Source: Anaerolineae bacterium (GTDB taxonomy: Bacteria > Chloroflexota > Anaerolineae > Aggregatilineales > Phototrophicaceae). Taken from it: DNA of 64,000 nucleotides. The notes below the pieces were generated by a model that saw only the letters and a list, made by a program, of their open reading frames with translations, searched no databases and had not been told where the DNA came from. Location: contig JAGWBD010000002.1 in the NCBI GenBank assembly GCA_021296065.1, positions 23,559 to 87,558 on the forward strand. Reading direction: 5' to 3'. Position 1 is the stretch's first letter. The number at the start of each line of letters is the position of its first letter. Position numbers and translations under genes: made by a program. Positions 6,579-14,555 of this stretch are shown one piece after another.

Positions 6579-8834
6579 ATGAGTAACGTCAGCTCTTTCC
6601 TGCCCCCCAACGCGGGTTTCCGCCACGCCCTGCGCCATGCGCTGCGACCGGCGATTCTTGCGCGCAGCGTGGCGGCCAGCGCCATCATGTGGCTGATCAT
6701 GGCGAGCGTGAGCCCCTCCTATCCCAGCCTGATTTTCCAGGGCGAACTGGCCGCTTACTTTGCGGCGGGACTGGGGATCGCACTGACGAGCAACATCGTC
6801 GTCGTGGTGGTCACCTCGCTCTTCAGTTCGGACCACTCGACCATATCCCAGCCGCAGAGCACGGCGGCCATCTTCCACGGCCTGATTGTCGGCGCGGTGG
6901 TTGCCGCCGCGCCCCCTGACACGCCGCCGGAGAGTCTGTTTGCGCTGGCAGTATGGAGCGTCGTGCTTTCCTCCATCCTTGCCGGTGTCATCGTGCTGTT
7001 GCTGGGGATGCTGCATGCCGGCAGCCTGATTCGCTACGTCCCCTTTCCCATCATTGGCGGCTACATGGCGGGCCTGGGATGGATCTTGCTGCAGGCCGGT
7101 TTCAAGGTCGCCGTTGGTCTCCGGGTGAGCGTCGAGGCGTTGCCGGTCCTCACGACGGGCGATGTTTTCCTGCGCTGGTTGCCGGCATTTGTCTTCGGGG
7201 CAGTCGTACTGGGGCTGCAGACCCGCAGCCGCAGCGTGTTCATCGTGCCGGGCGCAGTGATCGCCTCACTGGTCCTGTTCAATCTGGCCGCTCTCCTTGC
7301 CGGCAGCAATGTGGATGGCCTGATTGAAGCGGGATGGCTCCTGCCCCGCGTGCCGGACACCATCCACTGGCAATTGCCGGACATCTCCGCCCTCGGCCAC
7401 CTAAGCCCGCAAATGGTCCTCGCAAGCCTCGGCGGCATCGCGACCCTGGTCGTCGTCTGTACGCTTGAGCTCTTTTTCAGGGTCAGCGGGCAGGAACTGG
7501 TCATCAACCGGGAGCTGGATTTCAACCGCGAATTCGTCGTCAACGGCGCGGCCAATGTCGCCTCCGGCGCAGTGGGTGGCGGTATCGCGGGTTATCCGAT
7601 CCCATCTTATCCCCTGCTGATAGAAAACCTGGGCGCCTACGGTCGGCTGGCCGGCATCATCCTGGCGCTGATGTACGGGCTGACCATGCTCTTCGGCGGC
7701 GGCGTCTACACGCTTGTTCCCCGCTTTCTGCCGGACGGTCTGTTGATGTACTTCGGTTTGCGCTACATGAAGGAATGGCTGATTGACAGCCGCTCGTTTT
7801 TGCCGCCGAGGGACTACGTCATCGTCGGCATCATTGTGCTGGCCACCGCGCTGATTGGCTTCCTGCCAGGAATCGCCATCGGACTGTTCATGGCGATCGC
7901 GTTCTTTGTGCTGGAATACAGCCGCCAGGACATCATTAAGCAGGAGTTTTCCGCCAGCAGCCATCGCAGCAACCTGGAACGCTCCTTCGCACAGAACCGC
8001 TTGTTGCAGGCGGAGGGCAGGGAGGTCCTGGTCTTTCGCCTGCAGGGATTCGTGTTCTTCGGCACCACCTACCGCTTTTGCGAACATGTCAAGTCGGAGA
8101 TTGTGGATGAAGCCTTCGAGCCGCTGCGCTTCCTCATTCTCGACTTTCAGTCGGTGAGCGGCATTGACGTTTCCACGGTCCATGACTTCCGAAAACTGAA
8201 AAAGCTGGCTGACAGAAGCAAGGTCGAATTGCTGATATGCAATCCGCTGCCGCAATTGCGTCCCTTGCTGACAGAAATTGCAGTCGCGGCGCATCGCGCC
8301 GGAGAGTCGCTGCTGTTCAACGATCTGGATCATGCGCTGGAGTGGTGCGAGAACATATTGCTTGACGAAGCCGGTCTGCTGGATGCCGGCCACGTCACGG
8401 TCGAGGAGCAACTTGCGCACCACACGGCGATCAGTGCCAGCGACGTCGACGCGCTGCACCGCTATTTCGAACGCATGGAGACCCGGGTTGGCGACGCTGT
8501 CTTCAAACCGGGTGACGACCCGGACGCCTTTTACTTCATCGAATCCGGTCGCGTCGACATTCTCCTGCAGGGGGAAGATGGACAGGAGCTGCGACTGCGC
8601 AGTATGACGGCCGGCACCATCGTCGGCGAGGTGGGCTTCTATCTGAACAAGGTTCGTTCGGTGTCGGTCATCGCAACCGAAGCTGGTGTGCTGCACCGGC
8701 TGGACCAGAAGGCCCTGCGGCGGATGGAAGGGGAGCACCCCAAAATCGCGGCGGCGATTCAGGTGTTGATCACGCGCGTGCTTTCGGACCGGCTTACCAA
8801 CAGCAACCGCCTGATACAGGAACTGATGGGCTGA
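6579..8834 (+). CDS. SulP family anion transporter with STAS and cyclic-nucleotide-binding domains
   Basis: A 751-residue protein in three parts. Residues about 25-445 form the SulP membrane domain with ten or more hydrophobic segments. Residues about 480-600 form a STAS domain (VFRLQGFVFFGT, LILDFQSVSGIDVS), which controls transport. Residues about 625-745 form a cyclic-nucleotide-binding fold (VFKPGDDPDAFYFIESG, GTIVGEVGFYLNKVRSVSV). The RxxxxA phosphate-binding cassette typical of true cAMP sites is modified here (VRSVSV), so the ligand is uncertain. SulP members carry sulfate, bicarbonate or carboxylates; this architecture suggests transport gated by an intracellular signal. Confidence 0.9.
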   Translation: MSNVSSFLPPNAGFRHALRHALRPAILARSVAASAIMWLIMASVSPSYPSLIFQGELAAYFAAGLGIALTSNIVVVVVTSLFSSDHSTISQPQSTAAIFHGLIVGAVVAAAPPDTPPESLFALAVWSVVLSSILAGVIVLLLGMLHAGSLIRYVPFPIIGGYMAGLGWILLQAGFKVAVGLRVSVEALPVLTTGDVFLRWLPAFVFGAVVLGLQTRSRSVFIVPGAVIASLVLFNLAALLAGSNVDGLIEAGWLLPRVPDTIHWQLPDISALGHLSPQMVLASLGGIATLVVVCTLELFFRVSGQELVINRELDFNREFVVNGAANVASGAVGGGIAGYPIPSYPLLIENLGAYGRLAGIILALMYGLTMLFGGGVYTLVPRFLPDGLLMYFGLRYMKEWLIDSRSFLPPRDYVIVGIIVLATALIGFLPGIAIGLFMAIAFFVLEYSRQDIIKQEFSASSHRSNLERSFAQNRLLQAEGREVLVFRLQGFVFFGTTYRFCEHVKSEIVDEAFEPLRFLILDFQSVSGIDVSTVHDFRKLKKLADRSKVELLICNPLPQLRPLLTEIAVAAHRAGESLLFNDLDHALEWCENILLDEAGLLDAGHVTVEEQLAHHTAISASDVDALHRYFERMETRVGDAVFKPGDDPDAFYFIESGRVDILLQGEDGQELRLRSMTAGTIVGEVGFYLNKVRSVSVIATEAGVLHRLDQKALRRMEGEHPKIAAAIQVLITRVLSDRLTNSNRLIQELMG

Positions 8835-9028
8835 GGGCACCTTCCCGGCGTCCCGGCGAACGAGGTGAGGCCCGTTTCACTGCCCAGGCATGACCTGGCA
8901 TGGCATCGGGCCGACCGGCGTCTGGCGGAGTCTGACCCGCAACAGCTGTCCACGCGGGAGTGCGGCGCGTTCAGGGTAAACTGTCCATCGCATTCGCCCG
9001 GCGTCCTGAACCTGGATTGAAGCGTGCC

Positions 9029-10051
9029 ATGAAATACGACGTTCAGACCTTCGGCCTGCAACCCCACCTTGAGCATCTCTACGCGACGCAGCCGCGACGT
9101 ATGGCCCTGCGCGCGGAGACGGCGGAGCAGTTGTGCCACTGGCAAGCGGAACTGCGCGCGGAAGTCGTCCGTCTGCTGGGCCTGGCGGGACGGCCGCCGC
9201 TACCGCCGCCCGACGCGCGGCAGCTGTCTTCGCGCGACTGCGGCGACTACGTCGAGGAACTGCATGCGCTGGACGTCGGCGAGCGGGCGCAATTGCCCGT
9301 TTACCTGCTGCGGCCGAAGACCCCGCCGCCCTGGAAGCCGGTCATCGTTTTCCACGGCCACAACCCCTCCGTGCAGTACGTCCTCGGCAACTACCCTGAC
9401 GCAGAGACAGAACGCGAGCATCTGGCGCGCGACGTTAACTACGCCCAGGCGCTGGCGCGGCAGGGTTACCTCGTCTGCGCGCCGGAGCAGCGCGGCTTCG
9501 GTACGCGCCTCAGCGACCAGCACACGACCAAAAGCTGTCGTCACCTGGCCTTTTCCTATCTACTGGAGGGGCGCACCTTACTTGGCGAGCGCTGCCGCGA
9601 CGGCATGCAGGCCATCGACTGGCTGCTTCAGCGCGATGACATCGTGCCGCACGTGTTGGGCGCGACCGGCAACTCCGGCGGCGGCACCACGACCCTGTGG
9701 CTGGCGGCCATCGAAGAGCGCATCTCGGTCGCCGTGCCCTCCTGCTACTTCTGCGCCTTCAAGGACTCGATCCTTGACATCGTCCACTGCGAGTGCAACT
9801 ACGTGCCGGGCATCCTCGAACTGGCGGAAATGGGCGAACTGGCGGCCTTGCTGGCGCCGCGCCCCATGCGCGTCATCGCCGGCGAGCGCGACCCAATCTT
9901 CCCGATCGAAGCGGTGCGTGAGCAGTACCGCACGGCCGAGCGCGCCTGGGCGCTGGCCGGCGCGTCGGAGCGCCTGTCACTGGCCGTGCACCCTGGCGAA
10001 CACGCCTACCACCACGCTTCCAGCCAGGACTGGTTCCGCCGCTGGCTCTGA
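9029..10051 (+). CDS. Alpha/beta hydrolase, acetyl-xylan-esterase or dienelactone-hydrolase-like
   Basis: A 340-residue cytoplasmic protein without a signal peptide. The fold is marked by VIVFHGHNP (oxyanion region), the nucleophile elbow GNSGGG, in place of the more usual G-x-S-x-G, an acidic residue in RVIAGERDPIFP, and the final histidine in HPGEHAYHH, giving a plausible Ser-Asp-His triad. It resembles proteins annotated as acetyl xylan esterases or prolyl-oligopeptidase-like hydrolases. A role in trimming acetylated sugars would suit the sugar-transport genes nearby, but the substrate is not shown by sequence. Shine-Dalgarno is weak; the ATG at 9029 was preferred over an upstream in-frame ATG. 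Confidence 0.75.
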   Translation: MKYDVQTFGLQPHLEHLYATQPRRMALRAETAEQLCHWQAELRAEVVRLLGLAGRPPLPPPDARQLSSRDCGDYVEELHALDVGERAQLPVYLLRPKTPPPWKPVIVFHGHNPSVQYVLGNYPDAETEREHLARDVNYAQALARQGYLVCAPEQRGFGTRLSDQHTTKSCRHLAFSYLLEGRTLLGERCRDGMQAIDWLLQRDDIVPHVLGATGNSGGGTTTLWLAAIEERISVAVPSCYFCAFKDSILDIVHCECNYVPGILELAEMGELAALLAPRPMRVIAGERDPIFPIEAVREQYRTAERAWALAGASERLSLAVHPGEHAYHHASSQDWFRRWL

Positions 10052-10086
10052 GCCGACCTCAACGCTTCCCCATGCTTGTCGCAAAG

Positions 10087-10126
10087 TCTAACGCCCGTTA
10101 GATTTGTCCTGAGCCGTTCACGGCTC
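10087..10126. promoter_or_regulatory. Perfect palindrome and small hairpin upstream of the methyltransferase
   Basis: TCTAACGCCCGTTAGA (10087-10102) is a perfect 16-base palindrome. It is followed by GAGCCG-TTCA-CGGCTC (10111-10126), a short hairpin. The first resembles a dimeric repressor site, as found before restriction-modification genes; the second may end the hydrolase transcript. No controller gene is visible nearby. Confidence 0.4.
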
Positions 10127-10155
10127 GTTTGTTAACAGGGACGCAGCGGGTAACC

Positions 10156-10782
10156 ATGGCCGAACCCAACTTCCAGAATCGCACACTCTACCACGGCGAC
10201 AACCTTGACTTTCTGCGCGGCATGAACAGCGAGACCGTGCACCTCATCGCCACCGACCCGCCCTTTAACAAGAACCGCGACTTCCATGCCACACCGGACA
10301 GCCTGGCGGCGGGCGCGAAGTTCAGAGACCGCTGGTCCTGGGAGCGGGACGTGCACGATGAGTGGACGGACAGCATCAAGGACGACTGGCCGGCGGTCTG
10401 GGAGGTGATCGACGCGGCGCGGGCGGCCTACGGCGATGACATGGGCGCTTTCCTTTGCTGGCTGGGCGTGCGTCTGATGGAGATGCACCGTGTGCTGCGC
10501 GCAGATGGCAGTTTGTATATGCACTGCGACCCGACCGCCAGCCACTATCTCAAGGCAATGTTAGACGCGATTTTCGGGGGCGACAATTTTCGCAATGAGA
10601 TTACTTGGAAGCGGACAAGTGCCAAAGGGTTGGCGTACAGGAATTTGCCAAACAATCACGACATATTGCTAAGGTACTCCAAATCCGGGGCGTGGATTTG
10701 GAATCCGCAATTTGTTCCCCATGACCCAAATTATGTTGAGAAATTCTACAGGTTCATTGAAGAAGATACGGGCAGGCGCTAA
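10156..10782 (+). CDS. Beta-class DNA methyltransferase, N-terminal half (gene split by in-frame stop)
   Basis: A 208-residue product from ATG 10156. It contains TLYHGDNLDFLRGM and the catalytic motif ATDPPFNKN (motif IV, DPPF), so it is an amino-methyltransferase of the D12/D21 group with order IV, target recognition, motif I. The frame stops at TAA (10780-10782) in GRR-stop-RLDNLANPN; close relatives carry Tyr here (GRRYRLDN), so one base change from TAC or TAT explains it. The frame stays open and conserved after the stop through 11757. Base composition falls sharply from about 10555 onward compared with the first half. Confidence 0.75.
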   Translation: MAEPNFQNRTLYHGDNLDFLRGMNSETVHLIATDPPFNKNRDFHATPDSLAAGAKFRDRWSWERDVHDEWTDSIKDDWPAVWEVIDAARAAYGDDMGAFLCWLGVRLMEMHRVLRADGSLYMHCDPTASHYLKAMLDAIFGGDNFRNEITWKRTSAKGLAYRNLPNNHDILLRYSKSGAWIWNPQFVPHDPNYVEKFYRFIEEDTGRR

Positions 10783-10854
10783 AGACTTGACAATCTGGCA
10801 AATCCGAACAAGGATCGCCCGAATCTGACATATGAATTTCTCGGCGTTACACGC

Positions 10855-11757
10855 GTGTGGCGCTGGACAAGGGAACGGATGCTAGAGGCGTACGAAAATG
10901 GCCTTGTCATTCAAACAAAGCCGGGATCTGTTCCCGCCCTTAAGAGATACCTTGACGAACAGAAGGGAAGGCCAATCGGCAGCGTGTGGACGGACATACA
11001 GCCAGTACAATCCCAAGCCAAGGAACGCACAGGTTACCCCACACAGAAGCCGCTCGCGCTTTACGAACGCATCATCCAGGCCAGCAGCAACGAAGGTGAC
11101 TTTGTGCTCGATCCCTTCTGCGGCTGCGCCACCACGCCCGTCGCCGCTGAACAACTAAATCGTCAGTGGGTCGGTATGGACATTTGGGACGGCGCGAGAG
11201 ACATCGTTCTGCAACGCCTGGCGGAAGAAGGCATGGTCACCGCCGACAGCGACCACGGCCTGATGTTCCCGCACGACGTGCATGTCGAGACTACGCCGCC
11301 CGAGCGCAGTGACGACAACGAGGTCGCCGCGCCCTCTTTCAAGCTGCGAATCCGGCGTCCGCGGGAACCTTGGCAGCGCATCAGCCACAAGAGCATGACG
11401 AACGTGTTGGCCGTGGCGCAGGCATCCGGCGACGGCGTCATGTGCGCCGGTTGCGGCCGCGTGATGGAGCGTGAATTCATGCAACTCGACCACATCACGC
11501 CCAGGTCCGACCGCGGCGAAAATCACATCCTCAACCGCATCCTGCTTTGCGGCCCCTGCAACCGGCGCAAGCGCGATTACCTGACCCTGCGCGGCCTGAT
11601 GCGAGAGAACAAAAAGAAGGCGGTCGCCTGGATGAAAGACGAAGACAGGGCGAAACTGGCGCAGGACAGCGCCCGCGACAGGGCCGAATGGCTGCGCGAC
11701 AACTTCGACACACCCGAATGCCAGGCCCTGATCGCCGGGCGCAGCGGCCCCGCCTGA
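10855..11757 (+). CDS. DNA methyltransferase C-terminal half fused to an HNH endonuclease domain
   Basis: The frame continues that of the N-terminal half after one TAA; a possible start is GTG 10855 or ATG 10879. The first 110 residues hold YPTQKPLALYERII and the cofactor loop VLDPFCGCATTPVAAEQL (motif I). Near residues 190-250 an HNH fold appears: CAGCGRVM, LDHITPRSDRGENHILN, LLCGPCNRRK, with two CxxC zinc pairs and the catalytic LDHI. The whole protein would be a methyltransferase carrying its own nuclease domain. With the stop it is either a pseudogene or a two-part enzyme. Confidence 0.75.
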   Translation: MWRWTRERMLEAYENGLVIQTKPGSVPALKRYLDEQKGRPIGSVWTDIQPVQSQAKERTGYPTQKPLALYERIIQASSNEGDFVLDPFCGCATTPVAAEQLNRQWVGMDIWDGARDIVLQRLAEEGMVTADSDHGLMFPHDVHVETTPPERSDDNEVAAPSFKLRIRRPREPWQRISHKSMTNVLAVAQASGDGVMCAGCGRVMEREFMQLDHITPRSDRGENHILNRILLCGPCNRRKRDYLTLRGLMRENKKKAVAWMKDEDRAKLAQDSARDRAEWLRDNFDTPECQALIAGRSGPA

Positions 11758-11759
11758 CC

Positions 11760-11786
11760 GCCGCCGCTCAGTCTTCCTGCGGCGGC
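11760..11786. terminator. Hairpin between convergent genes
   Basis: GCCGCCGC (11760-11767) pairs with GCGGCGGC (11779-11786) around an 11-base loop, between the convergent methyltransferase and pentapeptide genes. There is no U-run, so a terminator role is tentative. Confidence 0.3.
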
Positions 11787-12874
11787 AGCGGCGACTTCTT
11801 GCGGCTGCTGGCCGCGCCGAATTGCTCCAGGTCCGCCGGGTCCTGATAGCGCTGACCGTTGGGCAGGGTCGCGCCGCTCAGGTCCGCTGCGCGGAAACTG
11901 GCGCTGCGGATGTCCGCGCTCTGCAGGTTGGCCTCGACCAGGCTGGCCTCGCGCAGGTTGGCGCGGTGCAGGCTGGCCCCGCTCAGGTCCGCGCCGCGCA
12001 GATCGGCCGCGCGCAGGTCCGCGCCGCTGAGACGCGCGCCGCGCAAATCGCTGCCGGCCAGGGTCGCGTCCGTCAGCAACGCGCCGGCGAGATTGGCGCC
12101 CTTCAGCCGCGCTTCGTCCAGGTCGGCATCGGCCAGGTTGGCGTCGCCGACGTCGGCGCCGGTCAGGTCCGCCGAACCGAGTTGCGCCTCGCTCAGGTCC
12201 GCGCCGCGCAGGACGGCCCCACTCAGGCGCGCGCCGCGCAGGTCGGCCTCGGCCAGGACGGCATCGTGCAGATTGGCGCCGCTGAGGTCCGCGCCGCGCA
12301 GGTCGCGGCCGGCGAGGTTCTCGTTGCCCAGGTCGCGGCCGCTGAGGTCGCTGCCGGCCAGGCTCTCCGCTTCCCCCTCATCGCCGTCGGCGTCCACGAT
12401 CACCACGCGCCGGCGACGGTCGGTACTGCCGCTGGTCTCCAGGTCGATGCCGATGTCGGACATGGCGCGGCGGATGGTGTCGCGCGTCTGGGTGACGAGC
12501 GTGTCGCGCAGGGTGCGGCTGACCTCGCCGAAATCGATGTCATCGAGGTCCAGGTCGATGTCGACCTGGGGCCGGCGCCGGGCCCGCAGCAGGCTCTCCA
12601 GGTAGCCGGCCAGCTGGCTGCAGGCCAGGCTGACCTGGGTGATGAGCTGCGCTTCGTCGAGGTCCGGCTCGGGCTCCAGGCGCAGGGTCTCGCAGACGAA
12701 GACGTCGTCGGGCAGACGCTCTGCCGCGCGGGCCTGCAGGCTGCTGTAGCTGCGCAGGATCATCGCGCCGGTGCCGGCCGTGGCGTCGGCGCGTATGGCG
12801 TGGCGAAGGGACTGGTCCAGCGCTTTCAGCGCGCGGACGATCTGCTGCAACTGGTCGCGGGTTTCCTCGTTCAT
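11768..12874 (-). CDS. Pentapeptide-repeat protein with a helical N-terminal domain
   Basis: A 368-residue protein. Residues 1-165 are helical and charged, with no family I recognise (EETRDQLQQIVRALKALDQ near the start). From about 170 to 345 there are some thirty pentapeptides of the A(D/N)LxG pattern, which fold as a right-handed quadrilateral beta helix. Such helices can mimic DNA and protect gyrase, but many have unknown roles. There is no signal peptide or membrane segment. ATG 12874 has AGAGGA upstream; a GTG one codon earlier is possible. It follows the sigma factor gene by 67 bases on the same strand, so they probably form an operon. Confidence 0.88.
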   Translation of the reverse strand: MNEETRDQLQQIVRALKALDQSLRHAIRADATAGTGAMILRSYSSLQARAAERLPDDVFVCETLRLEPEPDLDEAQLITQVSLACSQLAGYLESLLRARRRPQVDIDLDLDDIDFGEVSRTLRDTLVTQTRDTIRRAMSDIGIDLETSGSTDRRRRVVIVDADGDEGEAESLAGSDLSGRDLGNENLAGRDLRGADLSGANLHDAVLAEADLRGARLSGAVLRGADLSEAQLGSADLTGADVGDANLADADLDEARLKGANLAGALLTDATLAGSDLRGARLSGADLRAADLRGADLSGASLHRANLREASLVEANLQSADIRSASFRAADLSGATLPNGQRYQDPADLEQFGAASSRKKSPLPPQED

Positions 12875-12941
12875 CACATAGTCCTCTCTGTGCCTGGGGG
12901 ATACGGGCGGTTTGGCAGCGTTTCAACCTTGTCGAACTGTT

Positions 12942-13616
12942 TCATGACGGACTCGCGCTCAGGCCGGATGCCGTATCGCCGTCCAGCTCGGCCAGCACCC
13001 AGGGGGGCACCAGGCGGCGCAGCGTGCGACGGGCATGCGACAGACGCGAACGGACGGTGCCGGGGTTGGTGTTGGTGGCCACGGCGATCTCGGCGTAGCT
13101 CATTTGCTCCTCGGCATAGAGGATGAGCGCCTGGCGCTGGTTTTCCGGCAACTTCTCCATCGCCTCACGCACCACCAGCTGGATGAAGAGCCAGTGCGCC
13201 AGTTCGTCGGTCGGCTCGGCCGGGTCCGGCAGGGTTTCCGCCAGCGAAAAGGACTCGCCCTCCGGCTCCTCGTCCAGCGAGACGCTCTGAAAGCGTCCCT
13301 GGCGGCGCAGTTCATCGTAGCAGCGGTTGCGCGCCATGCGAAACAGGTAGGGCCGCAGCCCGCGCCGGGCGTCGATCCGGTCGCTCTTGCGATAGAGACT
13401 GAAAAACACGTCCTGCACGATATCGTCCTCGGCATCGCTGTCGCCGATCAGGCGCCGCACGTAGCGTCGCAGGGGGCTTTCCATACGCTGCATAAGCGAC
13501 ACGAAAGCCTCATCATCGCCAGCCTGCAACGCGCGCAGCAGGTCGTTCTCGTCGGCACGGCCCCGCTCCTCCTGCTCATGCGCCTCTTCTTCAGCCAGCG
13601 TCGGGCCCGACAGCAT
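12942..13616 (-). CDS. ECF-type RNA polymerase sigma factor
   Basis: A 224-residue sigma-70 family protein with regions 2 and 4 only. Region 2 (about 40-105) shows DAEDDIVQDVFFSLYRKSD and PYLFRMARNRCYDELRR; region 4 (about 150-205) shows LPENQRQALILYAEEQMSYAEIA. An acidic linker lies between them. ATG 13616 is preferred over earlier in-frame starts because GAGGAG stands seven bases before it. No anti-sigma gene with a membrane segment is adjacent; the next gene in the operon is a pentapeptide-repeat protein, which may be a target or a regulator. Confidence 0.9.
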   Translation of the reverse strand: MLSGPTLAEEEAHEQEERGRADENDLLRALQAGDDEAFVSLMQRMESPLRRYVRRLIGDSDAEDDIVQDVFFSLYRKSDRIDARRGLRPYLFRMARNRCYDELRRQGRFQSVSLDEEPEGESFSLAETLPDPAEPTDELAHWLFIQLVVREAMEKLPENQRQALILYAEEQMSYAEIAVATNTNPGTVRSRLSHARRTLRRLVPPWVLAELDGDTASGLSASPS

Positions 13617-13728
13617 CCACTCGCTCCTCGTTACACCCCTTCTACGCATTGATGGCGACGCCTGTTCAATTGCGGCGCCGGAACCCGCCTTTTGGTCCAT
13701 TCATCGACCGGTCACAAGGGAGCTGACC

Positions 13729-14493
13729 ATGTATACCCTGGCAACAGCGAAACAACTGCGAACCCGCCTGGATCTCGAACCCGGCAACAGCGCGGGCGAC
13801 GAGCGTCTGTGGCGCGCGCTGAGCGCCGCCAGCGCGCGCATCGAAAGGGACAGCGGCCGCCGTTTCACGCCGCGACTGGCCACATTGCCTCACGCAGCCC
13901 GCCACCCGCGCGAGCTGGCCCTGCTGGACGACCTGCTGCACTTGCAACGCCTCGGCAACGGCGACGCCCGCGATATCGACCTCAGCGACGTGCAGACCCT
14001 GCCCGCCGCGGCGGAGGGCAGCGCCAGCGTACTGCGCCTGACTGGCGAGCAGCGCTTCAGCGGGCCTGGCGCCATCCAGGTGAGCGGCCTCTGGGGCTGG
14101 CACGATCGCTGGTCACAGGCCTGGCGCAGCGGCGTTGACACGCTGCAGGACGACCCGCTGACGGCTGCGCCGACGACCCTGCTCGTCAGCGACAGTGGTC
14201 GCTTCCAGCCAGGTCAGTTGCTGCGCGTCGGCGACGAGTACCTGCGTCTGCTGGCCAGCGACGGCAGCAACCAGGAATTGCAGGTGCAGCGCGGCGCGCA
14301 GGGCACGACGGCCACCCATCACAGCCAGGGCAGCGCCATCGACGTCTACCAGCCGGCGGCGGCCGTCAATCTGCTCTGCCTGCGCCTGGCGGCGTGGCTC
14401 TACCGCGAGCCGGCGCGCATCCCCGCCGCCGACCTGCCCGCCGACGTCGCCAGCGAACTGCGCGCCCTGCGCCGCGAGAGCGCCGCGTCCTGA
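13729..14493 (+). CDS. Phage head-tail connector-like protein
   Basis: A 254-residue protein. The N-terminal 45 residues (TAKQLRTRLDLEP, ALSAASARIERDSGRRFTP) match the helical pattern of gp6-like head-tail connectors, where a short helical bundle ends in a (T/S)GRRF segment. The middle contains DSGRFQPGQLLRVGDEYLRLL and LQVQRGAQGTTATHH, a small beta domain seen in phage structural proteins. AGGGAG precedes the ATG. Base composition matches the host. Four more phage-like genes follow on the same strand after an interruption, so this looks like part of an old, partly deleted or domesticated phage module. Confidence 0.55.
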   Translation: MYTLATAKQLRTRLDLEPGNSAGDERLWRALSAASARIERDSGRRFTPRLATLPHAARHPRELALLDDLLHLQRLGNGDARDIDLSDVQTLPAAAEGSASVLRLTGEQRFSGPGAIQVSGLWGWHDRWSQAWRSGVDTLQDDPLTAAPTTLLVSDSGRFQPGQLLRVGDEYLRLLASDGSNQELQVQRGAQGTTATHHSQGSAIDVYQPAAAVNLLCLRLAAWLYREPARIPAADLPADVASELRALRRESAAS

Positions 14494-14507
14494 GGTCCGG
14501 AATCGAA

Positions 14508-14555
14508 AGGGGCGCGGTCGCCCGCGCCCCCTGGCTTGAGACCGCCGCGGCGGTC
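14508..14555. terminator. Hairpins between convergent genes
   Basis: AGGGGCGCGG (14508-14517) pairs with CCGCGCCCC (14522-14530) around a short loop. A 16-base perfect palindrome GACCGCCGCGGCGGTC follows at 14540-14555, reaching the stop codon of the minus-strand gene. Together they can end transcription from both sides. Confidence 0.5.

Noticed and set aside
8835..9028. tRNA or other RNA gene between the SulP and hydrolase genes
   Set aside because: No cloverleaf, anticodon arm or T-loop consensus could be traced; the same holds for the other gaps of the window.
11822..13126. Long plus-strand frame opposite the pentapeptide and sigma genes
   Set aside because: Its Ala-Gln-Val-Arg pattern is the reverse reading of the pentapeptide codons, while the minus strand has recognisable families with ribosome-binding sites.
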